Source of the DNA: Bryopsis sp. KO-2023
Taxonomy: Eukaryota; Chlorophyta; Ulvophyceae; Bryopsidales; Bryopsidaceae
Direction of reading: 5' to 3'
Assembly (NCBI GenBank): GCA_030272585.1
Contig: BSYQ01000013.1
Coordinates: 620,001 to 684,000, forward strand
DNA length: 64,000 bases
Below the pieces are notes generated by a model that saw only the letters and a list, made by a program, of their open reading frames with translations, was not told the DNA's origin and did not search any database. Position 1 is the first letter of the stretch, and each line of letters begins with the position of its first letter. This document shows, piece after piece, positions 24,501 through 35,784 of the stretch. The translations under genes and the position numbers were made by a program.

Positions 24501-25064
24501 TCCCTGGGTAGTGAATTCCGATAATCCAAAATGTCCTTGCAACACCCCAACTGATTCTCCTGAAACCGTTCTTAAGGTATCCCGAGGTGACTCCATTTCG
24601 TATGCCAGCACATGAACTAGTGGCTGATGTGTAGTCATATCATCTTTTGACCTTGTTGCTCCATGTGTATCCTTTGATGTGACAGGTGTGCATTCCAAGA
24701 TTGCAGGAAGAGTTGGTGTAGCTGCCCAACATCCTGTATCCAGGCCTGATCCAAGCAATCGTGTGTAAGAGGAGGAGTCAAGATCTGAAGGAGGATTCAC
24801 CTCAGAGGGAGCTGCTGAGCTGTGGGTAAGTGGTGGTGCTGAAACTGTCCCATAAGTCAATGCACTTTTACATCCACCTTTCCCTTCGAAACATTCCTTT
24901 TCCAAGTCTGAAATAGGGACATCCCACTCGTTTTGTCTTGTATCCGGAGGAGTGGGATGTGCCAACTGATGCTCAACCATGCACAAACTCTCTTCACTGA
25001 TCCATGACAATCTCGTATTCCTCTTCAGAAGGACTGCTGCTAAGCAGAGTTTGCCTGTGAGCAT
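21543..25064 (-). CDS. pol: retrotransposon Pol: RT, RNase H, integrase (downstream part of split frame)
   Basis: A frame of 1173 codons. About 400 low-complexity residues precede a reverse transcriptase (about 400-640) with LPQGWSSSPGLFHERV and the catalytic FVDDILVG (F instead of Y in YxDD). An RNase H-like region follows with VVYTDSQSAYHRL. The integrase has a zinc-binding HSDGH...CVTC, the first catalytic Asp in CLVDGLTRLGF, the second in LTDGASYF and the Glu in ANGLIERFNRTL. The end (VGEEVLILDYDRL, GPYKIITHISGRRFKV) is a post-integrase SH3-like tail; no chromodomain is seen. The apparent start codon lies inside the duplicated target site of the foldback insertion, so this is not a natural start but the downstream half of one long polyprotein. 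Confidence 0.9.
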   Translation of the reverse strand: MLTGKLCLAAVLLKRNTRLSWISEESLCMVEHQLAHPTPPDTRQNEWDVPISDLEKECFEGKGGCKSALTYGTVSAPPLTHSSAAPSEVNPPSDLDSSSYTRLLGSGLDTGCWAATPTLPAILECTPVTSKDTHGATRSKDDMTTHQPLVHVLAYEMESPRDTLRTVSGESVGVLQGHFGLSEFTTQGVPSPPSAPTTPHMDGSLQPAMGTSSENNRFNTGKEAAEVSSAAPEVSKQSSGLSELTFQGTPSPSSAPTIPHTDGSLQLSLGIFPGSSPISSGRDTQGDLTADPVEQHPHAAAFLGGHGGRSKANLNVPAIPPPTPEAAQLPLRMDKDTCGQTKEKSGTGRNETQGKLDKAEQTNGMNSPEDASLLQHWTSKFPDVFTDDLQHIPKNKWSKRLRICHREIDWRIPMHRIPLSSTGRRYHPTGIEKHEIAEFMGNLERKGVVEHLLPGQRAHFSPVLFLRKPSGKLRKTVDFRTLNGYSPPWGSSSLNVRSVVDSIPAEWTTFSVLDLSDGFFQLEVCPSLRPLFGFETDVGRYWYLRLPQGWSSSPGLFHERVKSVLEGKAARNFVDDILVGGRNRAEHDLHLRQVLERLREVGWCVNPSKAQIARSEVQFLGYTLGPEGISLKHFLEQQRTNLPPIRSPSDLRKVLGLFNVSRGVCPGYSAYVEPLQAQPPNTPGETLDQLAKEAWTKILENNISLTREEASTFHLQVDWSGTGRGYVLFSGPPEQGRVVALNSQRLTGVPPSSFLGELQCLAWSLRDVMPLVGARPIVVYTDSQSAYHRLRNPPGPDLMSDLRAARLVAWIWSHFPSPGRMRVEFLAGESNPWADQLSRWFAKEDVPVVSPIQVSPSRSALEALHSDGHWKSQKLQWQCHQMGWDVNLSEIHEVVKRCVTCQHFTSPKEKETLGSPTNPKRPGESLNIDLIGPLPVDSKGHRYIMCLVDGLTRLGFAVPLKKSSTQSILATLDIWLKAAPTPNTILTDGASYFQSSAVSNWAHRRGIRLDRVPAHHHRANGLIERFNRTLLDRLRVLQFDMGGEWSNHINRALDQINNMIHNTTKYSPAALWRAGEDAWAEALDRTEKRREQINARRTAPNRHYHYVGEEVLILDYDRLSRELGKLEPIWKGPYKIITHISGRRFKVAPVTREVKKGRKPYLILHANQMKHYY

Positions 25065-26147
25065 ACTATGGATACAGTCGGCAATTATCGGCCTGCTATA
25101 AATAGGTCTAAACGGGGTCGGATCGGGATCGGATTTTCACTAACGTCTATTACTAAGTGATACGAAAAAAGTCGGCTTTTTTCCGATTTTTTTTTTCCGA
25201 TCATTATCGGCCCGATCATCGGAGATCGGCGCCATGATCGGACCGACTAATCGGGATCGGCGTCCGACCCGATTAAAGGTCGGCTCACCCGATCCCGACC
25301 CCGATCCGATCTGACTTCGCGGCCGTGATCGGCAGGATCGGCCGATCTAAAAGTCGGTACGATCTTATGATCGGAGCGTTAGTCGGAGTCGTCCGATCAT
25401 GATCGGCATGAAAGGCGCGAAGTCGGTGAATTTGGGAATTTACCGATTTTATCGGATTTTCCGATCATCCACCGACCCCGATCCGATCATGATCGGAATG
25501 TCGGGTGACGTACAAAGTGACCCCCGCAGGGTCCCCAGAACCCAAGGGAACCGAATGGGATTCGAACACCGTACCGCACGGTGTCGAACCATCTTCACTA
25601 AGCACTAAGCCAAGCGGACCACGGTGGATTCGTGGCTGTTGCAATAATATACCCTAATTTTACAGAATTACAAAAAGATCAAGGTATATTATTGCAACAG
25701 CCACGAATCCACCGTGGTCCGCTTGGCTTAATGCTTAGTGTAGATGGTTCGACACCGTGCGGTATGGTGTTCGAATCCCATTCGGTTCCCTTGGGTTCTG
25801 GGGACCCTGCGGGGGTCACTTTGTACGTCACCCGACATTCCGATCATGATCGGATCGGGGTCGGTGGATGATCGGAAAATCCGATAAAATCGGTAAATTC
25901 CCGATCTGATCGGAAAACGCCGATCCCGATCCCGATCCGATCTAATTTCAAAGGTAGAATTGGATGATCGGCCGTTACTTATCGGAAAAGTCGGACCGAT
26001 CTATTACAGTCGGGCCGATTATATCGGTACATCGGCGATGTCGGACCGAATTAGTCGGGCGCCGACAACATCGGCGCTTTCTGAGGCCGACTTTTATCGG
26101 TTATCGGAAAAGTCGGACGCCGACATATCGGTGTCGGATCCATAGTA
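25064..26147. mobile_element. foldback element inserted in the retrotransposon
   Basis: An insertion of 1084 bp, flanked by the 12-bp duplication TGCCTGTGAGCA (25052-25063 and 26148-26159). Its ends are the inverted repeat TACTATGGAT. Both outer parts are packed with the words CCGATC, GATCGG and GTCGG. A very large near-perfect inverted repeat (about 25435-25653 against 25683-25902) makes most of the interior a hairpin with a loop of about 29 bases. There is no coding capacity, so it is a non-autonomous foldback/MITE-like DNA element. A 12-bp duplication is longer than in most known TIR superfamilies (9-11 bp in Mutator-like elements), so the superfamily is open. Confidence 0.85.
25716..25790 (+). 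other. tRNA-like segment inside the foldback arm
   Basis: The right hairpin arm contains TGGCTTAATGCTTAG, similar to a Pol III A box, and about 40 bp further GTGTTCGAATCCC, similar to a B box / T-loop. An inverted copy lies in the left arm (about 25545-25622). A full tRNA cloverleaf with a paired acceptor stem is not evident. It is more likely a tRNA-derived or Pol III promoter relic than a functional tRNA. Confidence 0.4.
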
Positions 26148-27969
26148 TGCCTGTGAGCATACGACTCTCATTGCTCATATTGTGTAATTTGACTCTGACT
26201 GCTCCATTTCCTCCCAATGTGATTGTGTGAAACACATTTATGATTTGTCCTATAGGTAGCACCCCGCAGATGCCCTCTCCCGTGATACGGAAAGGAGGAA
26301 TGACCGTCTTTGACATCCGAGGCCCCAGGACAACCGAGCCGCCCAAAGGTATGTACATGCGCCCTTGAGAAATACGAAGTCGTTTGGCTTGACTTCGTTT
26401 GTTTGCAGCCGTGTACACAGTGACCAGTGGCTGGGATCGAAAAAGATTGGTTGTGTCTCCTGCAGGTTCCCCTTCTGACTTCGCAACTCCTTTCGCCATG
26501 GTCTCCTGTTCCGACTTCGTGATCTCCTTGGACTCGACTTCTGCTGCCGTGACCTCCTGTTCCACCCTCGTGATCTCTTCCTCCATATCCTGCGGTGGGA
26601 CTTCTTGTTCCGCTGGCTCCTGTACCGATGCCAGCTCTTCGAGTGGAACATCTAGTTTGTTTTCGGTCATAGGAGTATCGACAGAAATAGAGGAAGAGGG
26701 GTCAGAATCGGGAGGGTTAGTCGAAACAGTAGATCCCATGGCCTCCTCTGCGTCCTGGCCAGACGTCTGTGTGCTGTCTCCGTCTCCGTCTCCGTCTCCT
26801 TCTCCATCACACTCATCATCACACAGCGTAACAGTCGATACCTCGCCTCCACTTCCAAAGTGTTCAGCTTGAGGAGGTTCCACAACCGGTGGGTAAAGGG
26901 CCGGGAAAGGCAGGTCAGCTTCGGCGATGGGTGGTGCACTTGCCGCTGGGTGAGTGACCACGTGACAAGCCACCGTTTTCCCGTCCACACTTCGTAAGCA
27001 CTCTTTTAAACAATCCACGCTCAATTGCCTATGGCTCAGGAAAGGCATACCCAGTATTATCTGACGGGCTGAAGCAGCAACGACAAAGGACTCTCTACTT
27101 TCCCAAGGACCAACCGCTATCGCCATGGGTATTACGCCGACGACTTTTTCTTTCGCTCCATTGAACCCAGACAACTCGGAAAGGGTTGACGGCTGGATTC
27201 CAAGACCATTCCGCTTAGCGTAGGCCAAAGGTAACACGTTCACAGTCGACCCTGAGTCGACGAGTACGTCGTGAAGCTTAGGATCCTCCCCAAGTCTTAT
27301 TCTTACGCGGAGTTGCTTGTAGGTAATGGGTCCGCTGTTCCCGTTGGCTGTGTTGAGGTTCGATTCCTCTTGGGAACTCATCTCAGCAGACGAAACCGGT
27401 GGTGTAGTCGTGTTGAGGAGGGTGCAAAGTCGGCGCACTAGCTCCATGTCTTCCTGACTTAGCCCACGTCGGTTTCCTCCTTTCGCTCGAAAGTCTTTTC
27501 CTCCATGCTTATGTTCCGCCGCCCACACGCTAGGTGAGCGTTTGTTTCGCCAGTCCGACAAGGTCCTCCACAGCACTTTCGCCACTTTCAGGGAGTAAGA
27601 TGCCAACATACTCGTTGTAAGTCCCAAACCGAGTAAACCCAAGTCTGCTGATCTATGCTTCAGCCGAGCTGTCAACAACCGTATTTTTTCCACCGTCTGT
27701 AGAAATTCAAGTGAGAATAACGGAGGTTCCTCCTTTCGTGCTCTTCGTCTCCGACGTTCCCAAACTAAGCTCTGGGCCGCTTCTAGTATAAGCGAGACCT
27801 TTTCCTTATCTTCTTTTGTCTCGTGACCCAGGCTCTCATACTCCTCAACCAGTTTCTGAATGGCTGTGACTTTTTCAGAAACAGCGGGTGTTTTCCACAC
27901 AAGGGGATACGCCGAGGCTTGGCCTAAGGCGGATATCAGAAGCAGTGATAACACCAGCTCCGAAACCAT
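26101..27969 (-). CDS. retrotransposon upstream polyprotein with aspartic protease (split frame)
   Basis: A frame of 622 codons beginning at the LTR/PBS junction. The first 22 residues are hydrophobic (MVSELVLSLLLISALGQASA) and signal-peptide-like, and another hydrophobic segment lies near residues 115-135. No CCHC zinc knuckle is seen, so a classical Gag is not obvious. A retropepsin-like domain follows with LVDSGSTVNVLPLAYA and IILGMPFLS. Then comes a long acidic region (DGDGDGD, poly-Glu/Val) and a short beta-rich block. The last about 17 codons are read into the foldback element. Before that insertion the frame continued into the RT part, since both halves are in the same frame at the duplicated 12 bp; the original polyprotein would have had about 1780 codons. 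Confidence 0.85.
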   Translation of the reverse strand: MVSELVLSLLLISALGQASAYPLVWKTPAVSEKVTAIQKLVEEYESLGHETKEDKEKVSLILEAAQSLVWERRRRRARKEEPPLFSLEFLQTVEKIRLLTARLKHRSADLGLLGLGLTTSMLASYSLKVAKVLWRTLSDWRNKRSPSVWAAEHKHGGKDFRAKGGNRRGLSQEDMELVRRLCTLLNTTTPPVSSAEMSSQEESNLNTANGNSGPITYKQLRVRIRLGEDPKLHDVLVDSGSTVNVLPLAYAKRNGLGIQPSTLSELSGFNGAKEKVVGVIPMAIAVGPWESRESFVVAASARQIILGMPFLSHRQLSVDCLKECLRSVDGKTVACHVVTHPAASAPPIAEADLPFPALYPPVVEPPQAEHFGSGGEVSTVTLCDDECDGEGDGDGDGDSTQTSGQDAEEAMGSTVSTNPPDSDPSSSISVDTPMTENKLDVPLEELASVQEPAEQEVPPQDMEEEITRVEQEVTAAEVESKEITKSEQETMAKGVAKSEGEPAGDTTNLFRSQPLVTVYTAANKRSQAKRLRISQGRMYIPLGGSVVLGPRMSKTVIPPFRITGEGICGVLPIGQIINVFHTITLGGNGAVRVKLHNMSNESRMLTGILWIRHRYVGVRLFR

Positions 27970-28139
27970 GTTAATATCGCAACCTTGGCCTGGTTTTCGA
28001 ACAAGTGTTTTTCTTACAGAAAATTGTTCCCGGACACAATCCTACTTTCCAAACTTATACTTCAAGATCTCTCCTTTCATCAACTAATTTAGTTCACATC
28101 TACAGAAATTAAGGCTACTCTGAAATCAAATTCCCAACA
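27969..28139 (-). repeat. 5' LTR (171 bp)
   Basis: This is the upstream LTR, identical to the copy at 21287-21457. Its last base (A) together with the first two bases of the PBS (TG) forms the ATG of the element's coding frame, so there is no separate leader between LTR and ORF. Confidence 0.93.
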
Positions 28140-28282
28140 CCACACATTATCTTCACCGTAAACGATTTACTGAACTGGTGCTCAAGAATAGCTTCCCCGC
28201 CACTTCTTGATTGCACTGGACACTTCTCCAAGGCGGCCAAGTTGTAAGCGAGGGAAGGTAGGACCAGAAAATTAGCATTTCG

Positions 28283-28855
28283 TCAAGGGTATCTGTCGAA
28301 GAAGTGTTGGGAAAGACTGTTGGCCAATAAAGTTCCTTTTTTTTGGGGGGGGGGACATTCTCAAGTCCTGTTCACCTGCCCATTTCATCAGGTTCCAACA
28401 TCACAAAACCTGACACAATGTTTGCTGGGATGGCAGCATCATCCAACAGCCTGCTCCTTTCAGTCTGCCCTTGGATTTTCAAACATTCCCACACAGAAAA
28501 CATGCTTTTGCTTGCCTCTGCATTCTGAAGACTACCAACAGCCAAGAACTCCCCCTCCAAAACAAAACTGCCAACCAACAAAGGCAAAAAAGAGGCCATC
28601 ACAAAACAGAGCAACGAGGAACAGGTCGTACGACACTTAGTACGATTATCACCGCATGTCTGACTGAAAAGCGGTCGCATCGTGGGATGGTCTGACGAGC
28701 TTCCAATTTGAGTTCTGGAAGTTCCCCATGGTTTCCTGCCTCGATTGATAGCACCATTGTCAGTGTCTTGAGTTCATCAACCGGGCTCGTTTTTTTGGAA
28801 AGAAACTGTTTCACCACATCGCTTGGAGGAGTCCGGGTTGAACAGCTGATTCATT
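28283..28855 (-). CDS. unrecognised gene, 3' exons
   Basis: Three exons read in phase. One runs from about 28855 to a GTCAGA or GTGATA donor near 28685-28670 (includes LTMVLSIEAGNHGELPELKL). The second is 28376-28524 (includes SMFSVWECLKIQGQTERSRL and ends EPDEMG). The third is short, 28283-28316, ending HFFDRYP and a TGA. The composition is that of a soluble protein and no family is recognised. The 5' end is not defined; the UBC gene starts divergently at 28935, so little room is left. The retrotransposon lies directly downstream and may have landed in the 3' flank of this gene. Confidence 0.4.
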
Positions 28856-28934
28856 AAGCAATAGACGGCACCAACAGCAGAGGGGGAAAAAACACCGAAA
28901 CACACGAAAGAGTTGCATACAGAGTGTAAAGCAT

Positions 28935-30161
<1,227 letters not shown>

Positions 30162-32080
30162 GTAAGAGGTGAGAAGCCCGAAGCTTTCATAACAAAAAGA
30201 AAAAAAGAAAAAAAAAAAAAAAGAAAAAAAAAAGCAAGAAAGAAAAGGGTTCTCCGAGAGCGACAAGGGAAATTCGTTTAAGGGTTTGGGGTGTGAGGGG
30301 AAAATTGTTTTCGAACATACAGAACTGCAGGAACACAAAGTAAACAAAAAAAAAGAGTGAAAATGGGGTTGGGGGAAGCGAGTGTGCTTGGCTGGTATGA
30401 TATGATTGGGTTTTGGAAAAAAAAGTGAAAGAAAAAGAGATGTAAAGAAGGGATATCGGTTTGAAGAACTATGAGTGTCAATCTGAGGGAATGGTTTCAT
30501 TTCAGCTGGAAGGGAAAAAAAAAAGGGTTGAAAAAGACAGAAAAGAAAATCAAAGGGTTGAGGTGGGAAGGACAGAAAAGAAAAGCAACTTGAAGGAAAG
30601 CTGTCTCGAGAAATCCTTTTTTTTTCCTGGTACCTATTTTTGAAAAGTTTCGGTGCGACCTCGAAGGGGTGAATTTTTGCTGAAAGAAAGGGAAAAAAAA
30701 AATGCCTGGTTACAAATGGGACTTATGTTTTGAGGGGGGGGGGGAGGGGGATAGGACCAGAAAAAAAAGGTTTTTTTTTTCTTGTTTTCTTATTTGTGTT
30801 TCTTTTGAAAAGAGTGAGAAGGGGGTTTGGGTGGGCTGGGTAATAGGGACTGGCCGAAGTCGACGCAGACCAAACAGAAAGAATCCTTTTCATGTAGTTA
30901 CAGGCTGTTCTAACCCCAACAAGACAAGTGAAAGAGAGTGTAAGGAAAAACAGATGAGTGTGTGGGGGGAAAAAGAAAAGAATTTTAAAGGAAGGGGGGA
31001 AAAGGCAGGGTAAAACAATTGGAAAAAAAGAAAAGGGTTTGGGAGGTCATTTTTAGGGATGGATTTTCTTGAGGGGTGTGCGAAGAATCTGTATCTCAGA
31101 GAGGGTTGGTGAGCGCTGTTTGTTTTTCAAATACATCATTGCCTTCCATGAAAGTGTGTGTGTGTGTCCAAGTGGAATGACCAGTTAGCTGGAATCATTT
31201 CAAGTAAGCAAGGAAAATGTTTTGAATTGGCCGAAGGGGGGGGGTGGGTTTGGGGGTTTTTGGGAAAGGGAAGAGAGTACAAAAAAAAAAAATGAGTTTT
31301 CTGATATGGCGATGTTTTCTGTGTGTTGTGGATGAATGAACAGAAAAAAGAAGAAGAAAAGAAAAACGCTGTTCCAACGTTTCAGCCGTTATGAATGCTG
31401 TGTCCTTCAGTTCGTGGTTTTATGTGTGAAAAAAGAAAGGCAGTGACCGGTGATGGGTAATGTAACTGAACTGCCTGCATTGTAGTCCTTACATAATTTA
31501 CTTTTTTTCCCCATCACAGCAAAGAGTGAATCGAACAGCTGGTCCCTTCGCTTTTTACACTCGCTGATGCAAAAGCCTGGAATCGATTAATACTTCATCG
31601 GACTCTTTCCTTGTAATATTTTTCTTCTGTGTGCAAATTTTCCTTCTCTGGTTCTATTTCGGTCAGATATCATTGTAATCAAATCGAAACATGTACTTTT
31701 TTGTTCCAGTGTTGGCAGGGTGGGTGGGTGACGAGTGCGAGGATGTCCCAAACTCTAGCAGTGATGAGTGTTTTTGGCTCTGCCATATTAGGTCCAAGTT
31801 TCCTTCCCTTACAATCGGGATCAAACTCATTTTTGATAAGAAGTTTTTTTCTGGGTCGATTTTTCGAGGAAAAAAGACAAGGTGGAGAGTAGGAACTGGA
31901 CTTGGTACAGCCTTCCAACATATTGATTGTCTGCACTGTTCTGGACAGTGAACGCCCACCCTTGTATTATGACACCTTGATGGGACACATTACACCAACA
32001 GCTAAGAGATGGTTGGTGGGTTGGGGGTCCAGGCGTTCGCCTTGGTGGGTTGCTATGTGGAATTCTGGTGGCTGATGCAG
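30162..32080. other. intergenic, purine-rich homopolymer region
   Basis: The plus strand is A/G-rich with many A- and G-runs (for example about 30200-30245, 30736-30750 and 31228-31237). I found no exon with supported splice sites. Confidence 0.4.
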
Positions 32081-32086
32081 TCATCC

Positions 32087-32917
32087 TCATTTTCCCACGT
32101 CATACTGTAGTAATGACGTTGAGACGCCGCAAACTCCAAAATACGCTTGCGGGTGCACCCCGCGCGCTCTACGTACAGTGGGTATACCCGTCCCACATTG
32201 GCGGCACTTCTCGACTGTTTGGTGATATCGAGCGCCCCAACGCTGAACACACAGGAACGCACTCGGCACACTCTTGCCGAAAAAGCACGGGGAGAACGTC
32301 ACATTCCCCGGACTCGAGGCGTCGGGTGTCAATCTGGGGAACCTTGGTGGCGTCAAAATCGATAATCTAGCGCAGTTTTGGCAAGCACAACGCACATCAC
32401 TTTTCTACACTTCATACCTTGTGGCGGCCAGGCGCGGGATGGAGGCTATGACAGAGGAGAGTTCTGTATTCCGTGTTCCCTGTGCGTTTCAGTTTCCCAA
32501 GAGCTCACGCCAGCTGGGCGACCCCAGCCATCCAAAGACAACTTCGACACCCTTCAGCCTAGTTAGGTGAACTTACTCCCGCCATGCGAGGTTGAGGTCG
32601 AGTGGGATCTGGCAAGGAGTGATTGGGCGCCTTACTTAAGTTTCTCGATTCACGGAAATAAAACCCTCACACGTTCGTATTCCACGAGCGGATGCACGAG
32701 GGGGAACTTCAACAGCCGCATGTCGTTTTGGGGAAAGAACAGATGACCTTTTCTCGTGGACAGTCACTCGCGCAAAAAAGCATTGTGTGGCTGATGAATG
32801 GGTTGAGCCCAACATAGGAAGTATCCTAAACAAGTCCAGCTTCTCCAACCCACCTGCCCCCCACTCACTATCCAGTTTCTGCGCAGGAAAAGCTTTGCGT
32901 CGGGCGCTCGAGAACAT
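32087..32917 (-). CDS. candidate unrecognised minus-strand gene
   Basis: A GC-richer block with several open exons on the minus strand. One runs from an ATG at 32917 (MFSSARRKAFPAQKL, targeting-peptide-like). One is at 32509-32558 (LKGVEVVFGWLGSPSW). The next is about 32419-32486, and a longer exon reads IIDFDATKVPQIDTRRLESG. Phases between the middle exons close, but the N-terminal join and the 3' end are not settled, because more than one frame stays open near 32100-32260. No family is recognised. The start is divergent from the DUF579 gene at 33027. Confidence 0.3.
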
Positions 32918-33026
32918 CGCTTTTTTTTACACAGGGGAAAAAAAGGGGTGCGTCTCAGTGACGTCTCAGAGCCGGAGCCGCGGACGGTTGGGATTCTTTT
33001 TTTTTTCTTTTCCTTTTCCCTCCGTT

Positions 33027-35784
33027 ATGAACTCTCTGCACCGACTGGTGGTGTTTCTGTTGGTGGGTACGGTGGTGGTGATCCTTGGAGTGACGCGCTA
33101 TGCGGGTTCCAGCACGGCGGTGGCCGTGACTTTGCCATTGGTGTCCTGTGAGGGTGGGCAAGACTTGGCATGGGTGGGTGATGCGAGCATTTGGGAAAAA
33201 GCGAAGTCGACCGGCAGAGGCGCGGACTTGCGCGAAGCGCTCTACCTTGAGCTGAGGAGACCCGAGTGGGCTCCCCTCCTGTTGTCGTGCGAAGACGAGT
33301 TCGCCTCTGCGGCGGAGGTCTTGCTGAAAGGTGGGTGTGAAGCGACGAAGTACTGTCTTTGTTTTTTGCTGTCGTTTTTCTGATTTTCCAGAAACGGATG
33401 GCGAAAAAAAAATTGAAAAAAAAAGGAACGGGTACGTTCGTCTGTCCGCTCCAGACCGTGTGTACGAAACTGAGGAGATATCCTCCCTACCCGAATCTCT
33501 TTTCTTGGAATGCGCTGGTGTTCCCGACCTTCTTTGTTGGGCTGCGTCTGTCTGGGAAATAATCGAACGTCGTAGACGTCTATGTTTTATTTATTCTCCT
33601 AAACTGAATACTTTGGAGAAGAGAGAGCGCATATATGCGTACGGATGGAAAAAAACTGAAAACCTAGGGATGCCCAAGCAACTGCCTCATCTTTTCTCTT
33701 TTCTGAGTGTCTTCTCAGAATTTCAAAACCCTCAGACTTGAGCGTCAGTCTGGACAAAAGAGATGCCAGCTGAGGGGGGAGTTTTTGACAAGTAACCTTC
33801 TGAAACCTTTTTTTTTTTTGTAAATAGAAAAAAACAAAAATGCTTTTTGAATTTGAAAAAAGTGTCGACGAAATATCTAGGGCTAGCCAAAAGAAGTCCG
33901 CCTAATACCAAAAAAAAAGGGAGAGAAACTGTATGTGGAGGAAGCTAGATGCTCCTCCCCCCCCCCCCCTTTTTCCCCCTTTGTGATTTTCTATTAAAAG
34001 TTGCTGATGAAACATATGGTGGTTTGCTTGTTTTTTTTTATTATTTTAGTCGTGGGCGATGGATCGAAAAAGCTACAGGTTCGTGGAGATGACTTCATGC
34101 AAGCTGTGGACAGCGCTCATGCGGAACTGGTGATGGAGTCCCAACCCCAGCTATCGCACAGTTTAGTGCGGTGGATATCCGCAGCAGGGGTGCTTTACCA
34201 CACCAATCCAGGGCAAATGTCACATGAGCAGTACATCGAAGTGACCAAGGCGCTGCACAGGTGGAGGCACTATCATGCTGAAACGGAAGTGTGAAACTGT
34301 GTGAAATAAATAGCAAAGAAAAGGAACCTCAGACCTCCATGCGTGAGAAACCCTCCCATGGAAAGCGAAAATACGTGAGAAAGGGGAGCAGGTTTTTCAG
34401 CAGTAGCTTTCTTTTTTTGAATTCCGTTTGGATGCCATGGTCATTTCTATCTTTTTTTTTTGTCGTTTTGTTTTCTTTCAATGGAACACATGCTTCGTCC
34501 CAAAGGGAACTAGCAAGGGTTTTAAATAAATGAGCAGATAACACCCCAGAAAACCCCTCCTACACAAAAAAAAACAAACACACACACAAATAAACTTTGA
34601 GTAAAGAGTGAGCGAAAGTGAGTCCATCAACCTGTCAGTATTTTTTTTTTTTTTTTTCTGCCCATGTTTTTTAGTGTCTCTTCAAAATTATTGGGTTTTT
34701 TTTTCCCCTGTGATGTATATTTTTTTTTTTTCTTAATTCGAATTCATTTTGAAAAAAATCAGGTGCAAGGGCTGTGACATGCTGATGTGGGGGGTTGGCT
34801 TCGACGCTCGATTATGGTGTCAAATGGTTGCTGGCCACGGAAGAATCGTTTTTCTGGAAGGCACCCCCGAGTGGTTTGAACTGGTGAAAAAGGAAATCGT
34901 GGGAATCGAGGCCTACTTGGTCCCTTATAAGCACAACATGAGAGAGGCAGATGCGCTCTTGAGAAAGGAGCTGACGGACGCCGAATTATTAGTGGATCTC
35001 CCATCCACTGTGAAAAATACGAATTGGGACATTATTATTGTGGATGCACCCCAGGTATTGATTCAATCTGCTTATTTCTTCCTCTGTTTCCCCCCCCCCC
35101 CCCCCCCAAAAAAAAAAGTGTGAAAGTTAATGCACGAATGTATCTAAGAGGTTGGAACAGAATTGGCTGTAAGTGCCCCCAGTTCCATTCCCTTGGGAAT
35201 TAGCAGGGGAAGGGCTGCGTCATGAAAATGACAAGTGGAGAAAAATATAAATAGGTGTATCTTGTCAGTTTATCGATGATCAACTTTCAAGTTCTTCATA
35301 TAACATATTCTAAGATTTGTCTGATAAAAAATTATGCATAGATTTATCCAACTTTCAAAGGAAAGTTGGGGGGGAATGACTACAATTCTATCAGAATTCT
35401 GTTACGATCTCCATTTTTCTTTTCACTTTTTTTCAAGTGGATCACAAGGTGACGAGCGGTAAAACGAAATACCTGTGCTCTCCTTGGATCAAAATCTGGA
35501 CGATGCTGACCCTAAGAATTCCATATGTGTTTTTTTTTAAATAGGGGTATGGTGGCGAAAAGCACCCTGGTCGAATGGAGAGCATCTACACATCTCTTCA
35601 ACTAAAGAACAAGTCAATCTCAAGTGGGAAAAAATCTGTGGAAGTCATGGTGCATGACGCCTCTCGCCATGTGGAGATCACTTGGAGCGACAGGGTTTTG
35701 GGGAAAACAGGATTCAAAGCCGTGGCAGGACATCGGCCAAAAGTTGGACCGACCATATTGAGACACTATGTGTTCACAGAGTAG
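33027..35784 (+). CDS. DUF579 (GXMT/IRX15-like) polysaccharide methyltransferase (4 exons)
   Basis: A member of the DUF579 family, which includes glucuronoxylan 4-O-methyltransferases (GXMT) and IRX15. These are Golgi type II membrane proteins that use S-adenosylmethionine to modify cell-wall glycans. Exons are 33027-33330, 34050-34260, 34763-35054 and 35545-35784, with closed phases and 348 residues. Residues 5-30 are one hydrophobic signal anchor. The catalytic domain shows the SAM-site region GVGFDARLW, FLEGTPEWFELV, NMREADALL, DLPSTVKNTNWDIIIVDAPQ, GYGGEKHPGRMESIYT and VMVHDASRHVE, in family order. The exact acceptor polysaccharide cannot be told from sequence. DUF579 is best known from land plants and their algal relatives, so it points to the green lineage. 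Confidence 0.85.

Larger units (their letters stand above)
21283..28143 (-). mobile_element. complete LTR retrotransposon, very young
   Basis: The element is read on the minus strand. Its two LTRs (27969-28139 upstream, 21287-21457 downstream) are 171 bp each, start TG and end CA, and are identical by eye. They are flanked by the same 4 bp CCAC (21283-21286 and 28140-28143), a target-site duplication. The primer-binding site directly inside the 5' LTR, TGGTTTCGGAGC (27968-27957), resembles the common initiator-Met PBS. The domain order protease, RT, RNase H, integrase is of the Ty3/gypsy type. Identical LTRs imply recent insertion. A 1084-bp foldback element sits inside it and splits the coding frame. 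Confidence 0.93.
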
